From: CAZSDP01 sp964605665
GTDB lineage: Bacteria; Planctomycetota; UBA8108; UBA1146
Assembly (NCBI GenBank): GCA_964605665.1
Contig: CAZSDP010000034.1
Span: 1 to 37,098, forward strand
Length of the DNA stretch: 37,098 bases
Direction of reading: 5' to 3'
The translations under genes and the position numbers were made by a program. Below the pieces are notes generated by a model, which searched no databases, was not told the origin of the DNA, and worked only from the letters and a program-made list of their open reading frames with translations. Below are positions 24,177 to 32,517 of the stretch, piece after piece. The number at the start of each line of letters is the position of its first letter. Position 1 is the stretch's first letter.

Positions 24177-26828
24177 ATGCGATACCTGGCATTCCGCCGA
24201 TTCGTCGCCACGCTCGGATTTTCACTCGCCCTCCTTTGCCCCGTTTTTCTCTTCGCGCAAGACCCGACTCTCGTTCGAGGTGATTGCAATGTTGACACCT
24301 TGGTCGACATTGGTGATCCGGTTTTCTTGCTCGGAGTGCTCTTTACCCAAGATGGTCCAGAACTGTGTAGCGACTCTTGCGACTTCAACGATGACGGATC
24401 TCTCGATGTAGCAGACCCCATTTATCTACTGAGCTATTTGTTCGGTACCGGGCCTGAGCCAACAGCTCCGTTTCCTCTCTGCGGGATCGACCCCACCGCC
24501 GATGCCTTGACCTGCGATTCCTATCCTCCCTGCTTCTCCTCACCCACTGTCGAGTTAGAGCAAGGAACTTCTGGAATGACGATCGCGGTTGGTGGTGATC
24601 AGTTCGTCGCATTTGTCGTCAATGTTTCCGGTCTGTCGGGAACTCCTCAGCCGGTCACCTTCAGTCAAGAGATCGAACCGGACAATGGCGGGATCACCAT
24701 CACCTCCGACTACCCGCTCGGCGGCTGGAATCCTTCCACCGATCAGGCTCTGGTGGTCAACGAAGTGGTGGGAGCAGTTACCCCTGGAACCTATACCATC
24801 ACGAGTACTGCGATGATGGGTGGCGAGATTGCACAGACGACATTGACCGTCACGGTGACGACCGGTGCGCCTGATCCGGTCGATTTGCAAGGTGTCGGCG
24901 CCCAACCGGGTGCGGTGAGTGTCGGAGTCTCGACCGATGTTCGATTCACCTGCCTTGCCACTGGGACGACCAGTTTCCCCGCGAGTTTGACCCTCAATGA
25001 GGTGGCTGCCGATGGTAGTTTCATCGCGACCCTCGGCAATCTCCTTGACGATGGAACCGGAGCCGACCTGGTCGCGGGAGATCAGGTCTACAGTGGAGCC
25101 TTCGATGTTTTCGGAAACACCGAGAAGATGCTGTACTACCAAACGGTATCGGGGAACGAGTTTTCGCCGATCTCTGAACTCCTCGTCACGACCCTCCCGA
25201 TTGGGATTCAAGGTGATGACCCGGCGCAGTTGATCTCCGACACCGTCGCCTCTGGGATGGTCTATGCCGACCATCTTTTGTGTCGGGTGACCGATCCCGC
25301 CGACTCCACCGCGATCCAAGCTGCGGTGTCTGCTGTCGGTGGAACCATCGATGGAACAGTGCCGCGACTCGGTCTTGTTTGCGTCGGGATCACTCCCAAT
25401 GGAACCGCACAGCATGTCTACGACATGGCTGCGCTCCTCGAGGCGCAACCGGGGATCGAGTCCGCCGAGCCGAACAAGCAAGATGAAGTCGCTGCCTTCA
25501 CACCCACTGATCCGAGCTTCGGTGTTCAGACAAACATGACGGTGGTCCGTGCTGACGAGGCGTGGGCGGTCAGTCGAGGGACGATCACCATTGCCGTCAT
25601 CGACACGGGAGTCGACTACAGTCATCCCGATCTCGATTCGAAAGTGATCCTCGGCTGGGACTTCGTCGACGGAGATTCCGATCCCGACGATCCGAACAGT
25701 CACGGGACTCATGTCGCCGGGATCGCCGCTGCCGAGTCGAACAACGGGACCAGTGTCACCGGCGCGTCGTGGGGAAGCCCGATTCTCGCCATTCGAGGGA
25801 TCGGCAGCCACGCCGTGTTCGCAGCGGCGGTAACCTTTGCCACTGATGCTGGCGTCAAAATCATCAATTACAGTGGTGGTGGGTCAGACTCCGTCACCAA
25901 GCGTAATGCGGTGCTCTATGCGGTGAGCAGGGGGGTCTTGTTTGTCGCAGCAGCGGGGAACACCGGTTCCAATACCAATTTCTGGCCCGGTTCTTATCCC
26001 GAAGTCCTCTGTGTCGGGAACTCCACGAATGCAGACGGCCGTGCGGGAAGCAGCACCTTTGGTGCTCAGGTAGACATCTGTGCCCCTGGTGTCAGCGTCA
26101 CCTCGACGATACCGGGAGGTGGCGTGGATACGAAAACAGGAACGAGTATGGCGTCACCGCTCGTCGCGGGTGCCGCAGCTGTCGTGTGGTCGATGCATCC
26201 GGCATGGACCGCAGGGCAGGTTCGCGCTCGATTGCTGGGAACCGCAAAGCCGATGCCGGCCGCGCTGATGATCGGAGATCGCCTCGACATGTTCGAAGCG
26301 GTGTTCAATGGAAGCTTCGAGTTGGGTGATCTCAGTGAGTGGAGCCCGACTGGATCGTGTAGCAGTCTCACAGCACTCGGTCCCCTGATTCCTCAGCACC
26401 GATCGCGAATGGGCTACTGCAGTACCGGTCCTGCCGGTGATCAGGTGGGAGCAACGCTTCAGCACTGCTTCGAAGTTCAACCTGGGTTGGCCAGTTTACC
26501 GATCCGGTTCGACTACAACTTTATCACCGAGGAGTATCCAGAGTGGGTCGGAACGCAATACGACGACTTCCTCAATGTCACCATCACTGCGCCTGACGGA
26601 ACGGTGACCAACTTGGTGATGGAGTCGGTGAACACTTCCACATTTGTGCCGATCGGCGGGATGGATTTCCCCGGTGGTGACAACACGGTGGGCCATACCG
26701 GTTGGAAGACTGCGATGGCGACGATTGCGGTCACCGCTGGCGCAGGGCAGTATGTGATCGACATCTCCGACACCGGGGATGACATCTACGATTCCGTGGT
26801 CTTGATTGACAACGTTCGTTTCCAGTAG
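24177..26828 (+). CDS. Secreted subtilisin-like serine protease with N-terminal dockerin-like module
   Basis: The 883-residue exported protein has a signal peptide ending near LFAQ (about residue 28). A dockerin-like module with the family Cys tail follows (about 30-120: RGDCNVDTLVDIGD, CDFNDDGSLDVAD, CGIDPTADALTC). Two beta/Ig-like segments come next, then an I9/fervidolysin-type propeptide (HLLCRVTDPADSTAIQAAVS...GIESAEPNKQ). The S8 domain has the catalytic triad D476 (VIDTGVDY), H509 (SHGTHVAG) and S657 (GTSMASP), plus the oxyanion Asn in AAGNTG. A C-terminal jelly-roll-like domain (about 720-883) begins NGSFELGDLSEWSPTG. The ATG at 24177 has AGGAG 6 bases upstream. All catalytic residues are present, so an active extracellular protease is expected. 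Confidence 0.9.
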   Translation: MRYLAFRRFVATLGFSLALLCPVFLFAQDPTLVRGDCNVDTLVDIGDPVFLLGVLFTQDGPELCSDSCDFNDDGSLDVADPIYLLSYLFGTGPEPTAPFPLCGIDPTADALTCDSYPPCFSSPTVELEQGTSGMTIAVGGDQFVAFVVNVSGLSGTPQPVTFSQEIEPDNGGITITSDYPLGGWNPSTDQALVVNEVVGAVTPGTYTITSTAMMGGEIAQTTLTVTVTTGAPDPVDLQGVGAQPGAVSVGVSTDVRFTCLATGTTSFPASLTLNEVAADGSFIATLGNLLDDGTGADLVAGDQVYSGAFDVFGNTEKMLYYQTVSGNEFSPISELLVTTLPIGIQGDDPAQLISDTVASGMVYADHLLCRVTDPADSTAIQAAVSAVGGTIDGTVPRLGLVCVGITPNGTAQHVYDMAALLEAQPGIESAEPNKQDEVAAFTPTDPSFGVQTNMTVVRADEAWAVSRGTITIAVIDTGVDYSHPDLDSKVILGWDFVDGDSDPDDPNSHGTHVAGIAAAESNNGTSVTGASWGSPILAIRGIGSHAVFAAAVTFATDAGVKIINYSGGGSDSVTKRNAVLYAVSRGVLFVAAAGNTGSNTNFWPGSYPEVLCVGNSTNADGRAGSSTFGAQVDICAPGVSVTSTIPGGGVDTKTGTSMASPLVAGAAAVVWSMHPAWTAGQVRARLLGTAKPMPAALMIGDRLDMFEAVFNGSFELGDLSEWSPTGSCSSLTALGPLIPQHRSRMGYCSTGPAGDQVGATLQHCFEVQPGLASLPIRFDYNFITEEYPEWVGTQYDDFLNVTITAPDGTVTNLVMESVNTSTFVPIGGMDFPGGDNTVGHTGWKTAMATIAVTAGAGQYVIDISDTGDDIYDSVVLIDNVRFQ

Positions 26829-26845
26829 CTTTCTGATGGAGTCGT

Positions 26846-26878
26846 CTGGGGAGTCACATCTTTTGTGTGGCTCCCCAG
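26846..26878 (+). terminator. Hairpin after the subtilase gene
   Basis: CTGGGGAG...CTCCCCAG forms a strong stem extended by CACA/TGTG pairs around a short T-rich loop, 18 bases past the protease stop. The following CTCTTCATCATCC is only weakly T-rich, so intrinsic termination is likely but not certain. Confidence 0.6.
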
Positions 26879-26987
26879 CTCTTCATCATCCCTCTGTGTT
26901 GGTCGTGAAGTTGCGAACCATTGAAGCGTTCGTCGCAAAGACGTGCGAAAAAGAGATGCGAAGAAGATTGCGAATTTGAGGAAGATA

Positions 26988-27842
26988 ATGCGGGTTCTCC
27001 CAGGCAGCGCTCAGCGACTCTCGCTACCGGCTTTGCTGTTGCTCTGCCTCTTGAGCGGCTGTTCTGACGACTCGAAAGAAACTCCCGAAGTCCCCGTCGA
27101 TCGAGAGCTGAGCCAGCCGTTGCCGATCGACTCCTCACCGAACAGCGTGCCAAAGCCCCCTCCTATTCCTGGAGTGATCCTCTACGGACTGGGGTGTCAA
27201 CCTTCGGAGCTCGCGGTGGGAGTCGTCACCGATGTGATCTTTAGCTGTATTGTGGCGAGCGAGTCGGGATGGTTACCACCCTCTCTCACACTCTTCGAGG
27301 TCGACGAGCGGGGAGCTGAGCTGGCAGAAGTCGCGTCGATGTTCGATGACGGAAGAGAACCGGACGTCGTGTCGGGAGATGCGGTCTACACCGCTCGAGT
27401 GGCCTCGCTCTCCCTCTCAGCTTCCTCCGATGCGCACAGTCTTCGCCACCGTTCCACAGTGGTTCGCGATGGCGCGGTCGTCCACTCTCCAATTCACATC
27501 TTGAAAGCCTCGAGGGCTCCGACTGGTCTTGCCACGAGCAACCAGAAACAGACCGTCACTGACCCTGAGAGCGGTGCTTCGATGGTCGCAAACGAGTTAC
27601 TCCTCGCGCTGAAGTCGGGAGTGAGTGAAGCGAGAATCACGGAGATCTTGCGCAGTGTCGATGGCCAAGTGATCGGCACGATCCCCGGAGGAACCCTTCA
27701 AGTGCGGATCGGTGGGGAGGGGACGAGTGCGACCGTTCTTCGCGCGGTTCATCAGTTGCAGGGCTACCCCGAGACAGATTACGCCGAACCGAACTTCATC
27801 GACGAAGTGGGTGACACACCAGGTGACGTCCCTGGTGGTTGA
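26988..27842 (+). CDS. Lipoprotein resembling the subtilase pre-catalytic region, no protease domain
   Basis: The product is a 284-residue predicted lipoprotein (lipobox LLSGC, Cys at about 25). Its body parallels the protease next door. 'LGCQPSELAVGVVTDVIFSCIVASESG..PPSLTLFEVDERG' matches 'VGAQPGAVSVGVSTDVRFTCLATG..FPASLTLNEVAADG'. A shared 'DDG...DVVSGDAVYTA' / 'DDG...DLVAGDQVYSG' segment follows. A propeptide-like domain (VANELLLALKSGVSEARITEILRSVDGQVIGTIPGG) then ends in YAEPNFIDEVGDTPGD. The frame stops exactly where the S8 domain would begin. The ATG at 26988 has GAGG 6 bases upstream. It could be a stand-alone propeptide/inhibitor or a protease gene truncated at its 3' end. Confidence 0.72.
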   Translation: MRVLPGSAQRLSLPALLLLCLLSGCSDDSKETPEVPVDRELSQPLPIDSSPNSVPKPPPIPGVILYGLGCQPSELAVGVVTDVIFSCIVASESGWLPPSLTLFEVDERGAELAEVASMFDDGREPDVVSGDAVYTARVASLSLSASSDAHSLRHRSTVVRDGAVVHSPIHILKASRAPTGLATSNQKQTVTDPESGASMVANELLLALKSGVSEARITEILRSVDGQVIGTIPGGTLQVRIGGEGTSATVLRAVHQLQGYPETDYAEPNFIDEVGDTPGDVPGG

Positions 27843-28380
27843 TCATTCTGTCGAAGTTTCACCGAAGCTCTTGGCTCTTCTTCGTTCCATCTCGAAGCCC
27901 GTGCCCGGAGGCTGCCCACTAAACCACCACACCAAACCACCACACCAAACCCACCAAACCACCAAACCCACCAAACCCACCAAACCCACCAAACCACCAA
28001 ACCACCAAACCACCAAACCACCAAACCCACCCCCGAGGCCATCCTGGCGACGAAACTGTCCGTGCTGCTGACCCAATTCACCGTCCTTGATCGGACTCTG
28101 GTCGTCTCGAAGACCATTAGCGGACCGCGCTCTTCCGACGACTCGACCCGGTCTGCACCGATTTACCAGCCACACAGACTCCATCGGCGCCATCAGACGC
28201 GGGAGCGGGGTGGTGGAGCGGTGCATTCTCCACCGATCGAGATCTTCAGAATTCTTGTCACGCCGTTTCTCTGCTGGGGCTTGTCTCATCGTTCGATTGG
28301 CCGAAACTCCAAACCCGCCCACGCGTCTTCTCTGAGGGATACCCGTATGGTTCCGGATGGGAGACAGAAGGAGGTCATCC
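27843..28380. other. Intergenic region with C/A minisatellite
   Basis: This stretch holds the 8-9 bp repeat array (27918-28032) and then about 350 bases without a supportable gene before the propeller protein. Open frames cross it on both strands but have low-complexity or shadow-like translations. AAGGAGG at about 28368-28374 is the ribosome site of the next gene. Confidence 0.5.
27918..28032. repeat. C/A-rich minisatellite of mixed 8- and 9-bp units
   Basis: After two CCACCACACCAAA-like units the array consists of CCACCAAA (8 bp) and CCCACCAAA (9 bp) units in irregular order for about 115 bp. The complementary strand is G-rich (GGGTTTGGTGG type) with several GGG runs 8 bases apart. Spacerless short units exclude CRISPR. 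The mix of unit lengths means any slippage would change reading frame, but no firm gene crosses it. Confidence 0.92.
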
Positions 28381-31300
28381 ATGACTCGCTTCGAATACTT
28401 GCCTACTGTGTCCCCTTCTGGGCGCTGCTTTCCCTGCGCCACGATTCTCGCCCTTTTGCTGGTGGCCGCAGTGCTCGTGCCGGGCGGAATTGCCGATGCG
28501 CAGACTGTGACCTCCTTCACCTGCAATCAAAACGGAAGCGACTCTGTCCAAATTTGCTGGGGAATCATCGGTACGAATTGCTCTTTCCCGTTCAACTGGC
28601 CGGGGGCGACGATATACGTCGACAACGTCCCGATCAGCTCAACGGGATCTAGCAGTGGTTGTATGACCTATAGCGGGCTGGATCCCGGGTTTCATAATTT
28701 CAAGATCAGGGCCGAGAAGTGTTACCCGAACTCCAGTCCAGCCTATCGATACTGCAGTGCACTCGTGTCTTGTTCGCCACCCATGGTTTCCTGCTCACTG
28801 CCGTCATTCGACACGGCCCAGATCAACATCACCAATCAGCAATCATATCCGTCGGTGGACATCACCATGACCCCACCTTCTGGAGTGCCGGTCGTCGTCT
28901 ATTCCGGCCCACCGATTTTAGATTACTTGGTTACCTTGCAGGAGCCCGGTGTGCACGAGTTTTCAGTGGTTGCCGGCGTGCTTTCGGGGCCGCCTTGCCC
29001 CTCGGTCTCGTGCACTGTCCAGGCCGTTTTCCCCGAGGTCTGCGATAACGGCATCGACGATGATCTGGATAATCTCATCGACTGTGCAGATCCCGATTGT
29101 GAGGGCTATTTCGTCTTTACAGGTACCAACCAGGCTCTGGGAAATTTCTTGAGTATGGAAGTTTCACTTAGGGACCTAGATGGCGATAACGATCTCGACG
29201 CCTTTGTGGCCAACAATCCTCCCTTCGAATCGAACAAGGTGTGGATCAACCAAGGAGGGGATCAGTTTGGAACACCCGGGGATTTCCAAGACAGCGGCCA
29301 GGATTTCGGAAACTCCCAGAGTTGGGGAGTCTCGTCAGGGGACCTGGACGGTGATGGGGATATTGATTTGTTCGTGGCTAACTATGGCGAACCTAACGAG
29401 GTGTGGATCAATCAGGGCGGCGATCAGTTGGGAACACCCGGAGATTTCCAGGACAGCGGCCAGGCCCTGGGGGCTGGTTATAGCGATGGGATATCACTGG
29501 GAGACGTCGACGGAGATGGCGATCTCGATGCACTCGTAGCAAATGTTGCTCAGCCCAACAAGGTGTGGATCAACCAGGGCGGCGATCAGTTGGGAACGCC
29601 CGGGGTTTTCCAGGACAGCGGTCAGGCTCTGGGGAGCTCCACTGACACCAGTTTTTGCGTTGCATTGGGTGACCTCGATGGTGACTCCGATATCGACGCG
29701 TATGTGGGTAATTATGGTCAGCCAGACAAGGTGTGGATCAACCAGGGCGCGGATCAATTGGGAACGCCCGGAGTTTTCCAGGACAGCGGGCAACTTCTCG
29801 GGAGTTCTACCAGCTATAGCGTATCTCTGGGTGACCTCGACGGAGATGGCGATCTCGACGCGTTTGTTAGTAACCTTGCGAACCAACCCAACAAGGTATG
29901 GATCAACCAGGGGGGGAATCAACTTGGAACTCCCGGCGATTTCCTCGACAGCGGTCAGGCTCTGGGAAGTTCCACAAGCGCCGGTGTTTCACTGGGTGAT
30001 CTCGACGGTGATTGTGATCTCGACGCCTTTGTGACGAATGAAAACCAACCGAACAGGGTGTGGATTAACCAGGGTGGAATACAGGGAGGGACACCAGCTG
30101 AATTCCTCGACAGCGGCCAGTCCCTCGGCAGCGCTACCGGTGCTGGGGTTTCCCTGGGGGATCTCAATGGAGATGGCAAACTCGATGCCTTTGTCACTAA
30201 TCACGGCCAGCCCAACGTGGTTTGGATCAATGAGACTTGCTATCCGCTGGACCCAAAAAACTGCTGGAATCCGCAGCAGCGGCTACAGCAGTCTACAGGG
30301 CAGACCGAGGATCAGTTCGGCCGCCAAGTAGCCATCGATGGCGATCGGATGGTGGTTTCTAGTTGGGCCGATGATGACTTGGGGAGCAACAGCGGTAGCG
30401 TCACCGTCTTCGAACGCGATGAACTGACCGGGGAATGGCAAGAAACGCAGCTGCTACTCGCATCCAACGGGGCGCCGTCTGACTATTTTGGTTCTGCAAT
30501 CGACATCAGTGGAGATTACATCTTCGTCGGTGCTGACGGGCACGACAACCCAGGCTCTGTCTACGGTGCTGTTTACATCTTCGTCCGCAATCCCCAGACA
30601 GGCCTGTGGGCAGAGAGCCAGATCCTTTACCCGGCCTCCGGAAACGCAGGAAACAGGTTTGGCAACACAATAACGGTTCACGGAGATCTCCTGGCGGTGG
30701 GCGACCCGGATGGTTCAACCATCTTCACCGGCAGCGTCTACCTCTACCAACTCGATCCACAAACGGGGCAATGGACCCAGCAGCAGCAATTGATCCCTCC
30801 CATCGGTCCATCGAACCAGGGTTCATTCGGCGAGAGCATCGCCATCGGTCAGGGGATGATTCTGATTGGACGTCCCTCAGATTCGGTGGGGATCGGATCA
30901 AACGTTGGAAGTGTCTACCTGTACAAGCAGGATCCCGAAGACGGAAACTGGGTGCTGGAGCAACAGTTGCTCTCCTCCACCGCACAGGCGAACGAGGAGT
31001 TCGGCGAATCAGTTGCGATCGGCGAGGGTGTTCTTGTCATTTCGGCCTTTGTCCCATGGATCGGTTCATCGCTACCGCCGGGGAGCACACGTATCCTTGA
31101 GAGGGACCTCCTCACGGGCGAGTGGATCGAGACTCAAATGTTGACCTGTTCAGACGGTTGTGGCAGCCCCACCTCCCGGACGATTGCGCTCGATGGAGAT
31201 CTTCTGGCGATAGGAGATGTCTACAGCCCTGCTTCCGGCAGCGTGACAATCTACCGACGCGATCTTGATAGTTGCCAGTGGATCGAGGTCCAACAGTTGC

Positions 31301-31965
31301 TCCCCTTCGGAGGAAGCTCCGGAGATTTCTTCGGCACTTCTGTAGGGATCTCTGGCCGCGATATTGTCGTCGGTGCTTACAATGATGATGGGCTGGGTTC
31401 CAACGCAGGAGCCGCCTACGTATTCAGCGCGACGGGGCTTCTGAATGACTGCAACGGCAACGGAATCGAAGACGATGAGGATATCGCCAGCGGTTTCAGC
31501 ACCGATTGTAACGGTAACGGACGCCCAGATGATTGCGATATCCACTGCGTGTCGAGCGATTGTAATAGCAACGGGATTCCAGATGAATGCGAAGAAGACT
31601 GCAACGGCAATGGCATCCCCGACGGCTGCGATATCGCTGGGGGAATCTCGCAGGACGTCAACGACAACCAGGTCCCCGATGAGTGCGAGGAGCCGACCTT
31701 CATCCGTGGAGACGCCAACAGCGATGGTGTTGTTGACGTGGGAGATGTACAGTTCTCACTCATGACGTTATTCGTAGGCGAGGCGCAGGTCTGCAGCGAC
31801 GGTCAGGACACCAACGATGACGGCGTCATCGACATCAGCGATCCGATCTTCACCCTGCTCTACCTCTTCGCGGGTGGCTTACCCCCGCATGCGCCCTTCC
31901 CCGCTTGCGGCATCGACCCGACACCCGACGCACTCGACTGTGTCTCCTTCCCGCCCTGTCCCTAG
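28381..31965 (+). CDS. Large secreted protein: seven VCBS-type and seven FG-GAP-type repeats plus dockerin-like module
   Basis: The 1194-residue exported protein has a signal peptide (about 1-41, ending ADAQ). Beta-rich segments with CSLPSFDTAQINITN-like sequence and an EVCDNGIDDDLDNLIDC calcium motif come first. Seven VCBS/FG-GAP units of 54-56 codons follow, each with GDLDGDGDLDAFV and PNKVWINQGGDQLGTPG (starts near bases 29173, 29341, 29503, 29671, 29833, 29998 and 30160). Next are seven integrin-alpha-type FG-GAP units (FGxxVAIxGDxxxVG...VYLYxxDPxTGxW) from about 30300 to 31430. A thrombospondin-3-like calcium stretch (DCNGNGIPDxC repeats) precedes a C-terminal dockerin-like module (FIRGDANSDGVVDVGD...CGIDPTPDALDC). 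The ATG at 28381 follows AAGGAGG. Likely a calcium-stabilised, double beta-propeller surface or matrix protein. Confidence 0.88.
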   Translation: MTRFEYLPTVSPSGRCFPCATILALLLVAAVLVPGGIADAQTVTSFTCNQNGSDSVQICWGIIGTNCSFPFNWPGATIYVDNVPISSTGSSSGCMTYSGLDPGFHNFKIRAEKCYPNSSPAYRYCSALVSCSPPMVSCSLPSFDTAQINITNQQSYPSVDITMTPPSGVPVVVYSGPPILDYLVTLQEPGVHEFSVVAGVLSGPPCPSVSCTVQAVFPEVCDNGIDDDLDNLIDCADPDCEGYFVFTGTNQALGNFLSMEVSLRDLDGDNDLDAFVANNPPFESNKVWINQGGDQFGTPGDFQDSGQDFGNSQSWGVSSGDLDGDGDIDLFVANYGEPNEVWINQGGDQLGTPGDFQDSGQALGAGYSDGISLGDVDGDGDLDALVANVAQPNKVWINQGGDQLGTPGVFQDSGQALGSSTDTSFCVALGDLDGDSDIDAYVGNYGQPDKVWINQGADQLGTPGVFQDSGQLLGSSTSYSVSLGDLDGDGDLDAFVSNLANQPNKVWINQGGNQLGTPGDFLDSGQALGSSTSAGVSLGDLDGDCDLDAFVTNENQPNRVWINQGGIQGGTPAEFLDSGQSLGSATGAGVSLGDLNGDGKLDAFVTNHGQPNVVWINETCYPLDPKNCWNPQQRLQQSTGQTEDQFGRQVAIDGDRMVVSSWADDDLGSNSGSVTVFERDELTGEWQETQLLLASNGAPSDYFGSAIDISGDYIFVGADGHDNPGSVYGAVYIFVRNPQTGLWAESQILYPASGNAGNRFGNTITVHGDLLAVGDPDGSTIFTGSVYLYQLDPQTGQWTQQQQLIPPIGPSNQGSFGESIAIGQGMILIGRPSDSVGIGSNVGSVYLYKQDPEDGNWVLEQQLLSSTAQANEEFGESVAIGEGVLVISAFVPWIGSSLPPGSTRILERDLLTGEWIETQMLTCSDGCGSPTSRTIALDGDLLAIGDVYSPASGSVTIYRRDLDSCQWIEVQQLLPFGGSSGDFFGTSVGISGRDIVVGAYNDDGLGSNAGAAYVFSATGLLNDCNGNGIEDDEDIASGFSTDCNGNGRPDDCDIHCVSSDCNSNGIPDECEEDCNGNGIPDGCDIAGGISQDVNDNQVPDECEEPTFIRGDANSDGVVDVGDVQFSLMTLFVGEAQVCSDGQDTNDDGVIDISDPIFTLLYLFAGGLPPHAPFPACGIDPTPDALDCVSFPPCP

Positions 31966-31999
31966 CGGCTGGAAGGCGGACACATCTCAGCCGACCAGC

Positions 32000-32031
32000 A
32001 CCGGCCGCTTCTCCCCCGGGGAGCGGCCGGT
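32000..32031 (+). terminator. GC-rich hairpin after the propeller gene
   Basis: A perfect 10-bp stem (ACCGGCCGCT with AGCGGCCGGT) encloses a further CTCCCC/GGGGAG pairing, 34 bases after the stop. No T tract follows, so it may be a weak or factor-assisted terminator, or an RNA-protecting 3' stem. Confidence 0.45.
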
Positions 32032-32034
32032 CGG

Positions 32035-32517
32035 GTGGACAGGTTGATCGGAGAAGTATGGACTTCTCTTCAAATTGATCGCGACACGAAGCAAGAAGCT
32101 CCCATTCCGATCGATCCAGCGAATCAAGCATTACCGGTAGCAGGGCTGGCCGCAGCGATCGCGCAGATGGAAACGGTACTGGGACGACTGGGACCGACGA
32201 TTGAACAGGATCGAACTTCGAAAGAACTGCTGAAGGAGTATCTCACTAAAGGAATGCAGATCATCTTGCAGTTGCTGGCTCAGATCCAGAATTCAGGGGT
32301 GAATCTGGGAACTCTCTGCGATGCGATCAAGAAAAATATAGGAGACCTCTCAGCAGCGCTGGATTCAATTTCTTGTGGCAGCACTCGAATCGAATTCAAC
32401 GCACCGCCTGTCTCGTTTCCTCGCGGAGACAAGCGGTCAACAGCCAGTTCAATGTGTGAATCAAGTCTGAAAGTTCTGGCGTGCAGATCTACAACTCGCG
32501 AATTTGGAACTCGGTAA
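32035..32517 (+). CDS. Hypothetical helical protein
   Basis: This is an open frame of up to 160 codons after the propeller gene, in the same reading frame and open from that gene's stop. The middle is amphipathic helix-like (GLAAAIAQMETVLGRLGPTIEQD, LKEYLTKGMQIILQLLAQIQ, AIKKNIGDLSAALDSIS). No signal peptide or known domain is seen. The start is uncertain: GTG at 32035 or TTG at 32044, neither with a good ribosome site. Its last 29 bases overlap the convergent phosphoesterase gene. It may be a real small gene or the remnant of one. Confidence 0.4.
   Translation: MDRLIGEVWTSLQIDRDTKQEAPIPIDPANQALPVAGLAAAIAQMETVLGRLGPTIEQDRTSKELLKEYLTKGMQIILQLLAQIQNSGVNLGTLCDAIKKNIGDLSAALDSISCGSTRIEFNAPPVSFPRGDKRSTASSMCESSLKVLACRSTTREFGTR

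Noticed and set aside
24555..25811. Open frame of about 418 codons on the minus strand
   Set aside because: It is antisense to the subtilase. The Asp/Arg/His-rich translation mirrors the sense codons and no motif or ribosome site is seen.
27918..28032. CRISPR array
   Set aside because: Units are only 8-9 bp with no spacers and no cas genes are nearby.
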